A DNA stretch of 64,000 nucleotides from Buddleja alternifolia (lineage: Eukaryota > Streptophyta > Magnoliopsida > Lamiales > Scrophulariaceae), in NCBI GenBank assembly GCA_019426215.1, contig CM033396.1:31663154-31727153 (forward strand). Reading direction: 5' to 3'. Below the pieces are notes generated by a model. The model was not told where the DNA came from. It searched no databases and was given only the letters and a program-made list of their open reading frames with translations. Position numbers and translations under genes: made by a program. The number at the start of each line of letters is the position of its first letter. Positions within the stretch are counted from its first letter, which is position 1. Below, piece by piece: positions 42,392-53,929 of the stretch.

Positions 42392-45300
42392 CTAAGACCT
42401 AATGAAATACAAAGAACTGGTCAATACATCTAAGGCAGAATCAAAAGTGTCTCTCTCGAGCAAGGTGGGTTTGACTACTTCTTCGAGCTCGTAGGTCAAC
42501 CCGGTTATACGATCGTTCAAGGTTGATAGGTCTTGGTTGACTTGGTCAACTGAGTTGGTCAAATGATCCCTTTTGATTTGAAAATTAGCGATCTGAGCAT
42601 CTAGTACTGCAATCCTAGCCAAGAGATCCACTTGAGAATTCTCTTGGACAACAGCCTGACTATGAAGTTGATCCATTTGTTGGGCATGGCTAGTGGGTAC
42701 CTCTCATTCGAAGGGATTCATGCCTTGATCAATGAAGGCAAGAATTTTAACAAGGTTATTTTCGAACACTTTGCGTGCAGTTCGAAACATAGGTAACCAC
42801 TGATCAGCCATCCTCAAATCCGCCTCGTTAAAAAGGAAGCAAATTTCTTCTAACAACCGAGGATTAGTCAATCTATGCCTGATGTTATGAAGAGCTTCGT
42901 GTAGAGCAACTTGAGAAAATGTCAACGGGGCCGCAATCCTTGAAGATGAAACCGTGAAATTAAAAAAGGAACTTAAGAATATAGCGAAATATCATATATA
43001 GACGCGAACCTTCAGATGGGGAAGCAAGAGCCATAGAGCTCGAAGGACCAGGGTCCAGAGTCGGTCCAGAAAGACTGGTATGAGGAGAAGAATCCTCGAG
43101 CTCTTCTAACCGAACTGAAGATGTAGCAGACAAAGAGCCAAGGTTAAGATGAGGTCCAAGGGCAAGATTGGACCCAATGCCGTGGAAGATGGATGAATCC
43201 ACAATAGTAGTAGACATTCCTATCGCAGTGCCAAGAGAGAACCTCACTGAAGATGGCAAGCTAGGAATGCCTACGTTATCGAAGGAAAAAGGCCATATGC
43301 CTAAGTTTTCAAGGAGGGAATACCCTGGAAAGAATTGTTCATAAATATACATATAAAGATATTAAACTTTTCTCGAAAAAGGTAAGCGCACGAGCGCATG
43401 TACCTGACATAGAAGCCCTCGAAAGACCAGGGATAGTACTGATGATAACCTCTAGATCAGCATCCACTCTAAGTAAAACTTCAGGAGTGGGAGAGAAAGA
43501 CGGGGTGCCAGAAGAAGGGGCTGCAACACAAAAGATGCCAACGTCATTGTTACAAAAAGAAGCCTTGGAATAATGTGGCGAAGAATAAAACAAAATGTAT
43601 ACCCTTTGGGTTGCGCGTGTCGAGATCGCCCTCGGATGACACATGCTGAGTTCTAGGCAAAGTTTCAAGTGAAGCCTCTTCAAGATTGGTCTTAGGGGTG
43701 TCCATAATGTCAGCCTTAGTGATTGATGTGCCAGTTTCGAGAACGGCAGCACCACTCGAGGAACCTATGTAAAGAAAGTATGCAAGTATGAACGACTTTT
43801 CGAACGAGAAATAAATCCATGAGCCAAAAATTCATCCTAAAAAAGGGATTTACCTGAAGCTTCGAGAGTCCCTTGCAACCGAGAACGTTTTCTGCTTCTT
43901 GGTTGGAGAGCGTATAGATCTATGTCATCTTCTTCATCTTCAAGGTCACCAAATGTTCGAGGGGCCTCTTCTCGAAGAATAGAAGCCGAGGGCTCCTGAA
44001 TGGTAATGGCACTCCTTTTTCGAGAAACAGGAGTGGGAATATCAGGGAGCTTAGGTGCAGTGGATGAAGCTCGGAGGGCCTGAGATAGGGTAACAACTTC
44101 CTGAATTTGGGGGTCATCCCGTTCGAATCTCCAACCCGAAGTCAAAACATAAGGGATTGTATAATCGTTATCCTACAAGACAAAAATGATAATTAAAAAC
44201 AAAAGGCATTCGAAATAAGATAGATTTAAGAAGGCATGTAGTTAACTCGTTCGATAAAAGGCTCGAGAGTTGAGCCATGTTCACTGTGCCAGCGCAAAGC
44301 CTGGTAATATCAGTGATTTGTTTTCGAATAATTTGCCTCGAGTAACTACGCCTCAAGACAGCATTCCAGAAGTCCAGGAAGCACGCCTCTGCTCGAAGGA
44401 CTTTACAGAAAATTGGTACAAAACAAGGAGGAATTTGGCAGGAGGCTTGATTTCAAATAAGGGCTTCAGCCTTAGCCCGTTGGCTGTTTGATATATGAAA
44501 TTGCCTATCAGACTAGGGGCGATTCAGGGTACCCAGGAACGGTAATGCGAAACACTGGATTATACCAAATTGTCTCGAGCAAAGCTACAAAACGAGAAAC
44601 AAGGAAATGAGTGAATAAAATTAATGCATTCGAAATATAAAAAAAAATTACCTGTGGATTGTAAACTTCAACTCCGGGGTCACGGTCAGCAAAAAGGAGG
44701 TCTCGAGAGGATAGGACAGATCTCCAGTATGGATGCTCATCAGTAGAAGGACTAAGCGAGTCAATTGTCTTCATCCAGTTGGGCAGCGCGGCGTAAGACC
44801 AATGAGTGCTTATTTGGTCGTACCACGTCTCGAAAAAGGGACACCAAGTAAAGACGTAGATGGGATTATAAATGGCAGCCAAGACCATGAGATATGACGT
44901 TTTCTCATGGGGAATCAACAAGTTCACACAAACTTCCCCGTAGCACGCCCAATTCGAAATGGGCTTAAATCGAGGACCAGAGGTCTTCTTCAAAGGCCTA
45001 TGTACTTCATTTTGAATCGAGTCTTCGAGGATTTGAATAGACCTAATGTGCAATAACTCAGGGTAATAAAGGAATATCCAGCATGTTAGTAACCAGAGGG
45101 GGCCAGCTAATTTATTGGCATTCGAAAGGTCGCTATGAAGATTGAACACCATGCGATAGAATTGGTCCTATGGTGACAGCAATATTAGAAGGCAAATTAA
45201 GAAAAGTTTTGTTTACCACACAACCGGCGTTCATAAACAACTAGGAGAAAACAAAATTAAAAAATAATACCTCTTCGAAGGAGGTAACCATATCGTCAGA

Positions 45301-46039
45301 ATCGATAAAGTGCCTAACCAGAGTTGTATAAGCGATATTAGCACCTCTATTTTTACCATGATGTCTAAGCCAAGTTTCGGTAGATACCAGGAGAGCCCGG
45401 GCGCTGGGTAATGGTTCGCCGGTAGGAAGAGTGGCCCCCGTTGGAGAAAGGCCCGTGATCAAGGCCACGTCCTCCAAAGTGATGGTCGGAAAACCCCGAG
45501 GCAATACGAAACAGTTGTAAGAGGGATGCCATGAGTAAGCCAAGGCATCCGTAACCACTTGTTCGAAAGGGAGAATCGGGTAGCAAGCTATTCGAATAAG
45601 CCCCATCAATCGGTTGCCTTCCCACTTACTATGGAATTGCCTCAACCTCTCGAACCAGGGAAAGGCATCGATAACCCCAATCCATCCGTTGGTCGGTTTG
45701 GTCCTATTCATTCAACCGAACTTTCACTCACTATACATTGAAAAAGAGGAGCGTCATTCTCCAAAGTGGGCCAAGTCCCGAGTAAATTGGGATTACCCTC
45801 AGAAGAAGGCTCGAATGCTTCAGGTTGAAATCGCAGCCCGAGACCCACATAATTAAGTGATTGGCCGCGGCGATCGAGAACCCATGGCGGGACTATATGG
45901 GTAGGACTGAGCAGAGATATTTTTCATCACGATAGTGAGTCTCGAAATCCTTGATGATTTGAAACAAATCTTCTGCATCTTCACAATCCAAGGCTCTTGC
46001 TTGAGCAACCAAACGAGAGAGGTCGTGAGAGTTCGCCAT
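42392..46039 (-). pseudogene. Antisense multi-exon gene with plant-mobile-domain-like N-terminus
   Basis: It runs opposite to gag-pol in the 3' part of Tat-2. The first exon starts MANSHDLSRLVAQARA at 46039. From 45711 it reads WFERLRQFHSKWEGNRL and then FVLPRGFPTITLEDVALITGL, the signature of the aminotransferase-like plant mobile domain. The next exon continues with GPLWLLTCWIFLYYPEL. Splice-like borders give introns 45168-45270, 44585-44651 and 43765-43853. Downstream exons encode basic clusters (RKRSAI, RSRKRSRLQ) and a C-terminal coiled coil (42676-42392). A TAG near 45896 and a frameshift near 45712 break this copy. Homologous 3' exons exist in Tat-1. The function in the element is unknown. 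Confidence 0.65.
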
Positions 46040-46233
46040 TAGAAGAGTTTCGAGGGAAAGAGACAAACTCGAGGAGGAGTGAAGAAGACGAAGTTTTCGA
46101 GAAGCTGATATGGCTTACTCGAACTCGAATTGTGAAGAGGAAAAGTTTTCGAATAGCTTGTGATACGGCTTACTCGAAAAGTGAAGGGGAGAAATTGGTA
46201 GCATAGTGAGTCAGTCTGAAAAAGGTAATGGGA

Positions 46234-46241
46234 TATTTATA
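46234..46241 (-). promoter_or_regulatory. TATA-like box of the antisense gene
   Basis: The minus strand reads TATAAATA about 195 bp upstream of the ATG at 46039. It lies inside Tat-2, upstream of the 3' LTR in gene orientation, so the antisense gene would have its own promoter. Inferred only. Confidence 0.35.
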
Positions 46242-46531
46242 TGGTTTACATACCCGAACGCGAAAAGACGCGCCTAGTACTTAGAGGGAAGTGGAAGAAT
46301 CACGTACGTTTTTACCCGCCAAAAAGGCGAAGAGCCTCTTGAAAAGGGTGTGTCTATAGAGAGTTAAGTGTCCAATCATGAAAAGACATAATTGTCAATC
46401 CATGAGGGAGGCGAAAAGTTCAGGTGACTTTAACGAAGGGCACAATCTTCCGTACCTGTCAGAATAGGAAAAGTCTCTTACGAAAAAACGTGTCTTTTAA
46501 TACATATGAAATCGAAGCATTCATTTGTATT

Positions 46532-46550
46532 GGGGGGGGGGGGGGGCGTT
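46532..46550 (+). other. G-rich tract (probable PPT) of Tat-2
   Basis: Fifteen consecutive G residues, then CGTT, directly before the 3' LTR start TGTTTACAC. An all-G tract at the PPT position is unusual and may have expanded. Confidence 0.6.
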
Positions 46551-47252
46551 TGTTTACACTAAAAGGAAAATATAAAAATGGGCTTCGAAGCCCAAAAGGC
46601 CCGGTAGCAACATGAACGAAAAATCATTTCTAGAAGTAGCCCATTAGAGGATATATTTATTGTTGGGCTAGAAAAATCAACTGAAGTAAAAGCCCAAAAG
46701 AACGAAGAAATCCGCCTCTGGAGAATGCGCGCCAAGACAAGAGATTTTGAAAGAACGGTTGCAAGCGGTTTCAGGAGTTAAGAGACGTGGGCTTATCGGA
46801 TCAGGATATATGCGGAGAAAAAAAGGCACAAGAAAGAGGACAATCAAACAAACTCTGCAAAAAAATTTCTTTCTTTCTATCATTAGTTTGTAATAATCGT
46901 AGACGTAATTAGGTTTAGTATAATTCTAGAGTAACTAGTCAGTAGCATAAATTAGTTCGCTAGCAGCAGTGTAATTGAGCGTTTTACTCCTGTATCCAGA
47001 AGAGTTCATCAGAGAATTCATGGAGGTACATTTTACTTGAGTTTGTAAGTGTTGATTAATTACTCGAGTTTTTAGTTTATCTCTTAATTTATTACTAGCA
47101 TTGCATCACGAAAATTATTTGCAAAACTTAAACCACCATTAGCACATATAAGCAGGGGTTACTAAATAATTCTAAGTTGTGAATTATCAAGGGGCTTGGA
47201 TTGAACATTTGAAATCCTTCCCTAGACTAGTTTGTTTGAAAAACACGAAACA
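46551..47252 (+). repeat. 3' LTR of Tat-2
   Basis: 702 bp, same ends as the 5' LTR. It is followed by the TSD copy ATATG at 47253-47257. Confidence 0.95.
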
Positions 47253-47257
47253 ATATG

Positions 47258-49522
47258 GCTACATGCGTTCAGTATGAATTAATGTCAATGCTATCAAGAA
47301 TTGTATGGATAAAGTATGATGATCATACATGTATTTTCCAATGTAAGCATGTGATGGACTGTATATATGAAAGTTCTCTGTGTGTCTATATATATATATA
47401 TATATACACATCAATCACAAAATTTATGAATTGGCCGTATCCCACCTAAAATCTGAATGAATGGTTTTCCTGGAGCATTATAAAACTTATGGGATAGACA
47501 TGTAATCAGCCACGTAGTTATTTTGCTATGAAAAGAATTGGTGCTTAAATCATTGTTAACAGTTAACACTTCTTTTCTTGCTATTCAGTGGGCTTAAAAG
47601 CACAAGATATGTAATTAATATATGTATGCCTACTTAATGAAGCCTGATGATAGTTCCTAAATTTTATACATATAAGCGATTGCTTTGCGTTGCTTCTGAT
47701 AGGATGTGGTAACTGGATGTTCATTGTAATGTACAAGTGTGCATACTTCTGTATGAATATTCCAGTTTACATGAATTGTAATTTTATGGATCTGATTGTA
47801 TTATATTCATGTATTAAAGTCTCCATATATATGAAATTTATTTGAAAGGTGATTTGTTAGTCACCAAAGTCGTCTGATCATTGAAGTTTTTAAATTTCAA
47901 TGCAGATTAAAATTTGCACATAAAATCTATTTGATAATGATTTGTTAGTCACCAAAGTGGCCGGATATATAGAGTTGTAGATATCATATGCATATTAAAG
48001 TATTTCAATTACCCATAAATTTTATAATCTCGTAAATACCATAGAGATATACGGGTATATTGAAGTTTATTATTATAAGACATTCGGAAATCACCCAAAG
48101 GTTGATTCATTGTTCTTATAATATATAAACATAATCATTAAGTTTAGCATGTTATATTAGATTTATTTTGTATATCCAAAGATAACAAATAAATCTAATA
48201 AGTACATATAATTATAATAGCTTATGGTTTATATATCTTAGTATATCCCAAAGGAGAACTTTGATATATAGTTATAGTATTTCGATGAAAGGTGGCTTTG
48301 ATTGAAAAGATCGATATCTAAGAAGACTTTATTATGGTTTTGGTAGCTCATTATGACTTAAGGGTTACACAAAATGAATGTTAAATTGTCTTTCTTAGAT
48401 GAGGTGGTTTATCGATTAGCCTAAAGTGTGTAAGCTTAAAAGGTCAATATACAAACTAAAATATGCTTCCCGTGTATATACATGAAGGTCAGTGGGAGCA
48501 TGTTTATTTTCTTAGTCTTGTATATTGATGAATTGATGTCTTACTAATTGCTACTAATGATCTTGGTTTATTACATGAAACCAAGATATCTTTCTAACAA
48601 CTATAAAAGATACGAGAGAGACAATATGTGATAAGAATTGAAATATTCCATAATGAATCACAATGATTGTTTGGATTGTCTCATAAAATATATATGGATA
48701 GAGTTTTAGAAAGATGTAAGATGGAAATATTTTGTAAAGATACTTTCAATTCAGAAGGGAGATGAGTTTGGAATTATGCAACGTCCAAAGAATGAATTGG
48801 AACAAGAACAAATAAAAGAATTCATTATGTATGTGATGATGAGAGGTTGATAAATCTTCAAACTTGTATTGGATCACAATCTTCTTTTGAAAGAACGGCA
48901 AAGGGTGCTATGCATATAAAAACTATGTATCTTGTCGTTAAAGAAGAATTCAGAAATAAAGAGTATCAATCAAAACATACTAGCACCATTTGCCCAAAAT
49001 ATTAATGAGCATGTCGAAAGAAAGGCATTATAGATTACCGCCTAAGATATTAATGAGCATGTCGAAAGAAAGGCATTATAGATTACCACCTAAGATATTA
49101 ACGAGCATATCGAAATAATGAACATTATAGGACGTCATAATTGAATTATGTTATATGCATATTAAGTTATCATGTTTGATACTCTTGAGCTCAATCAAAT
49201 ATTTCTGAAATCTCCTGTTGTTCTATATTGTATACATTATGGAATAGAAGTATGATAACGGAAGTCGTCTTTGATAAAGACATTAAAGTTGGACTTTTAT
49301 GTTATCTTCATTAAGGATCATGATTAATTAGAAATTAGTGTCGTAGTACATGGAAGGGACTATGGTGAGCTAAATGATGTACAACCGCCATGACTCACAT
49401 TATTTTTGACTTAATCATGATATAAAGGTTAGCCAATTTAATGAAGGATTTAGAATGATTTCATTGTGCGCACTATGTTTATTCTAAATCATAAAAGTAA
49501 ATATATGAGCCAAGTGGGAGAA
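47258..49522 (+). pseudogene. Decayed interior of element E with pol remnants
   Basis: No long frame remains. Scattered copia-like phrases occur: a LSFLDE-type stretch near 48390, and a TATTGATGAATTGATG sequence near 48523 that could be the decayed YVDD region. An AT dinucleotide run lies at 47388-47406. A 48 bp unit is repeated 2.6 times at 48999-49125 (ATATTAATGAGCATGTCGAA at the start of each unit). Confidence 0.5.
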
Positions 49523-50002
49523 TGTAAGAAAAATATGGCTCACATAATTATTTTATCAATATTAAAGTTTAGTTGATAAAATAATTAATGTTGTAATATT
49601 AAGCAATATTATCCTATTGGCTAGTGAAAAGATATGATTTTACGTAATGTAAAGTCATGACTCTACGTGAAAAAGTGCATTGATGGAAGGAAACTCTTAG
49701 AGTTTGAATATAAAGAGGATTGGTCCCCCCTCTACCCTATATATCTCTACACTCTACATTACGTAAAAGGCAGAAAACATTCTGATAAAAGTATACGGTA
49801 TATTCTCCATCACTGAAGAGGGGTTAAGGGAGAGAAACATTCTTCCTCACGAGATTTTGTAATGAATCAACGATAAGAGACTACCAATAAAAGCCATGGA
49901 TAAAGGTTAGTGTCTTATTCATTATAATTATCGAATTATGTGAAAAATCATGAAGTTCACGATTATGGGAATCATGTATAGTTGTATGAAATTTAACTTA
50001 CA
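49523..50002 (+). repeat. 3' LTR of element E
   Basis: 480 bp, aligned with 35140-35602. It is preceded by CAAGTGGGAGAA and followed by the TSD AAAAG. Confidence 0.9.
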
Positions 50003-50007
50003 AAAAG

Positions 50008-51083
50008 TGCTTAATTGTTAACTTTGCTTGAGGCCAGATGGACTTTGCTCAGATCGTTTACAGTCGATTTCTAAAGTGTAATCACAAATTAGGTATGATG
50101 CGGGATTAAAATAGTTTCAAGGTGATAATTAGAAATCTCGAAAAATGTGTATCGCGTGATGTTTGAAATTGGTATCCAATCTGTCTCATGACATGCAAGA
50201 GAGAGTTTTTAATATAGTATTAGTAGTTTTTAGAGTAGTGATTAGATAATAATCAAGGGAGTTGATATTGGCACTCCAAAAATACTACTCGAGTTCCACT
50301 TTTCAGTATTTTTAGAAAGAAATTTGTATTGAATAGTGGAGTGCTAATATCATTTACTTATAATTAATATATGGCTGATTAAAGGTATTGATAATGCCTT
50401 TGATGGACCATGGCCTGAGCCTTTTCAGCTAACCCACTTAAATATCAATTATTATTATTATTCTAAATTCTTTTTGTTATTCATTAAAATAACTTTAATT
50501 GTTATTAATATACATAAGTACAGTAGTCCATATTTTAATATATTATGTTCATAATCAAGCCCAAGTTTTCCGTTCGGCCCATGGTCATATTTATCCAATG
50601 ACGTAAATTTCATTGGCCCAGTTAACAATTCAAGAATAGTGAAATTACGAAATTAACCTAAGCATTTAGAGGATACATAGAATACATCATTGTGAATTAT
50701 ATTTATCATTTAATTGATCATAAAATGAGTTAATTATATATGAGATTGGTCGAACCCAATTTGGACTAAAATATATCATATTTATTAGTGTGTTAGTGTG
50801 GTGAATTTAGCAGAAGGAATGTTCTACGCAGATAGTACCGAAAAATCGCATCAAGAAATCTCTCAAATATTCTGATTATTTATAAGGTACTCCAAAGAGA
50901 AAACTATGAAGCTTTGCTTGCTAAAAATCTAAAGATATACTTAGAGATTGCGTCCTAATATGAACAATCTTTCTTTCTTAAGCAAGTCTAATGACCTTAT
51001 TCAACCTAATTTAATATCATTTACTTTTTGAGCTTATACCCTAACAAATATTAAAATAAATTAATTCATACATTTTTTTAAAA
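50008..51083. other. AT-rich intergenic stretch
   Basis: No gene, repeat pair or known motif was recognised. Confidence 0.35.
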
Positions 51084-51731
51084 CTAGCATAGTGCAACGT
51101 TGCACATGAACAACCATTTCTTACATATATTTAAACAAGAAATTTTATATAAAATATTATATAATTATTTGCTATAATAAAGATGATGGTAAAATTATTA
51201 ATATATCATAATGCAGATAAGTACGTTTTCATAAAAAGTTTAGTGGCGCATTGTCAAAATATAATGTGTATGCTATAGCACTTATTGGAGAAAAATATTC
51301 AACAGAAATTATTAGTTCTTAATAGTAGAATTTACAAAATAATATATATAGATATAGAAACAAAATAATATATATAGATATATATATTTGTTAGAATTTG
51401 TAGAATTTATCCCTAATAATTAAACTATAAGATCCATAACTGTTAGAAAAGTTATCAAAATATTAATACAATCAATTTGATTGACCAACTACCTTTGCGT
51501 ATGAAAAAACTTGTCAGGCAAGTTGAAGAGTTGTAATTATCATTAAATTTGTCATTAATTAATGGAATAATTGCTAGTATTTTATGTGTTAAATTCATTG
51601 GGAAACATTGATGTCATGATATCATTAATCAAAATGTAACTATTATTTTTTATGTTTTAATAAGGGTAAATTAGTCAAATCACAATTGGAAGAAACATCT
51701 TCCAAAACTCATACTTTTATAGTAATATAGA
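51084..51731 (-). mobile_element. Probable non-autonomous Helitron remnant
   Basis: On the minus strand the right-hand end reads TATTACTATAAAAGTATGAG, like plant Helitron 5' ends. The other end has a 14 bp palindrome GTGCAACGTTGCAC, followed by TATGCTAG and then T. A hairpin just before CTRR with a following T is the Helitron 3' signature. The exact 5' end is hidden by a GATATA microsatellite. No coding capacity. Confidence 0.5.
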
Positions 51732-51761
51732 TATAGATATAAAATAGATATAGATTAAACC

Positions 51762-52095
51762 TTATGCATTAATAAAATAAGAGAGTTCAAAATACAAATC
51801 AAGAAGTTCCACTTCATGATTTTTCATACAAGTGATATACAAAAAATAAGACTCAATAGTAGAAGCACAAAACTCGGTGCAACAACACAAACTTTGAATT
51901 CTAAATGTAAATCTAAATCTTTTACGAATCAATAAAAGATCAAATCTAGGCAGGGCTCTCAATCCCCAATAAAGGAGGTTCCAATGTGAATAAGACCTTT
52001 GTCCTCGGAAGAAGCAAGACAATCAGTTGAGTCATGTTTTCATCATCCACCACCGCCACCACCACCACCTACAAATCTGATCAACATCTGCAACC
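51762..52095 (-). other. Possible host transcribed segment left of element D
   Basis: Removing element D joins this segment to 60029-60680. The minus strand resembles a plant mRNA end: a GGT-rich W-codon run near 52045-52070, then AT-rich sequence. A frame ends soon after the run, at about 52031. No family was recognised. Confidence 0.25.
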
Positions 52096-52100
52096 AGAAC

Positions 52101-53167
52101 TGTTGCTTTTTCTGCACTTACAATGAACAATTTTGGAAAATGCGAAGAACAAATGAAATAACAATCGAGGCAAGAGTTGGACTCTCTATCCTTAAAACTA
52201 TATTACCCCGCCTACAGTGGTACAGGTTCGTGCAACTAACTTCCCAAGATGCAACACCCCACGAACAAATTAGCTCAAGAACTCTCAGAGAATGTGATGT
52301 ATGCAGAAATGCAGAAGCTTTCAGTTTTTGGTGTCTTTTTCATTCTGCAAGGGAAGCTTTTTATAGGCGAAATTTTCAGACAGAAAAATTAATCACCATT
52401 AAGTTTGATTTAATTTCGAATTGTAACAACAAATGTTTCAGCCTAGTAAATCCCACGTTTGTCTGTTTAAATTCAAATTGACTCAAATTTAAAGAAGGAA
52501 AAAAAAACGTAAAAAACGAGGCCTTTCGTTTTTCCAGTTTTTAGATTTTCTGTTCAAATTTCTGCTGAAAAAAATTATTAACTGGAAGTTGGGCCTAAAT
52601 TCATTTGTTAAATTAAATTAACTCTGGCCCAAAAGAAATAATTAACTGGGCCCAAATTAATTAATATAAATTAATTCAAATTTGGCCCAAAAAGAATATC
52701 TTTAGAGTCCAAAACCCAACAACTACCAAGCCCAAGCCATGGCCCATGACCCGCGCCCGAGCTCGAGCCCAGCCGGTCGGATGGACGGTGGCGGCGGCGC
52801 GCGCGCGCGCGTGTGTGTGTGCGCGCGAGGCAAAACGGACTATGGCTAAATCCTTATCTCTCCAAGCCCACACAAAATTGTCATGACCCAAGGGCCCAAA
52901 CTATCATTATCCCACCATTGTATATAAACACACTTAACTTGTATTTTATTTCCAATGTGGGATAATGCATAATCAAACATCCAACTTTAGCAATTAATTT
53001 CTCATTCGTTTCAACTCCGAATCGAGAAATTCGAAATGCTAATCTTATCTACTCCCGGAGTAGAATAATATTATCCAATAATATTTAGTATCCCCAATAC
53101 TTATGGTGTTCGAATTTCGTGTGCAAAAGTGGCTAAACACACTTTTCAAATTTCATTTTTTCCAACA
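52101..53167 (-). repeat. 3' LTR of element D
   Basis: 1067 bp. Relative to the partner it carries an expanded alternating CG/TG tract at about 52793-52828 and lacks a short insert (GATTATGTGTTGTTATTGAA) present near 59119-59138. Confidence 0.95.
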
Positions 53168-53741
53168 ATCCCCCACACGAATGAAATTAATACAATTTTA
53201 TGCAATGCATGGAACTGAGAGTTCAAATGAATATTTATCACATCAGAAGAGGTAGTTTTGGCTTTGAACCTTTCTTAGTGAGATATCATCGGATTTACTA
53301 GGCTACCCAATAAACATGATGTCTTGAATTGGTCAGCCGTTCATGTAAAACCAGACAATGATATTCACATGATAAATTTTCTAAGCAAATTTTTAATTCT
53401 CACTGTTGGGCCCATTTTGGTCGTGGCACCCCTTCTTGGTTTCATAAGTGTTTACATTTTACTGTTAAGGCGGCCTACACCTCACACTTACATAGTTGAT
53501 CTCCTATTTAAGAGTATCCTACCATACTCCACTTCATTTTCATGACAGTATAGGAATCATTAAAAGTTCCAAACTTAACCTTTGCTACATTTGTAGGATG
53601 CACTTCTTTATCCTAGGCAATGGGTTTAGAGTTTATTTAAACTCTTAAGTGCCCTCCTGAATTTTCACAACTTAGTTGTCCCATTGAACCATGATCTTGG
53701 GATCTCGAGTCAACATGGTTAGGTTACCGCTGTGTCAATTC

Positions 53742-53895
53742 TTAATTTGTAGACTTTAATCCCATTGTTCTTGATAGGCAGTATATTTGATCTCTAGGCA
53801 ATCCTTTCGTCAAAGGATCTGCAATATTCTCCTTTGATTTCACATAATCAATGGAAATAATTCCGTTAGAGATCAACTGCTTAATGGTATTATGC

Positions 53896-53929
<34 letters not shown>

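Larger units (their letters stand above)
36668..47252 (+). mobile_element. Tat-2: Ty3/gypsy Tat-lineage retrotransposon, full-length ends
   Basis: The element is 10,585 bp, with two 702 bp LTRs, the duplication ATATG on both sides (36663-36667, 47253-47257), a primer site, gag, reverse transcriptase thumb with RNase H, second RNase H, integrase, a long antisense accessory gene and a G-rich tract before the 3' LTR. Compared with Tat-1 it lacks about 2.55 kb at 39927/39928 (homologous to 11589-14142), removing protease and most of the reverse transcriptase. It therefore depends on another element. The LTRs are closely similar, so insertion was fairly recent. It sits inside element E. Confidence 0.95.
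35140..50002 (+). mobile_element. Element E: Ty1/copia retrotransposon, gutted and nested
   Basis: The 5' LTR (35140-35602) and 3' LTR (49523-50002) start TGTAAGAAA and end TTAACTTACA. A 5 bp duplication AAAAG flanks the whole (35135-35139, 50003-50007). A primer site TGGTATCAGAGC at 35605-35616 follows the 5' LTR and the purine tract CAAGTGGGAGAA precedes the 3' LTR. Removing the foldback (35774-36491) and Tat-2 (36668-47252) leaves about 3.5 kb, too short for an intact gag-pol. Pol remnants are seen at 48290-48700. Confidence 0.9.
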
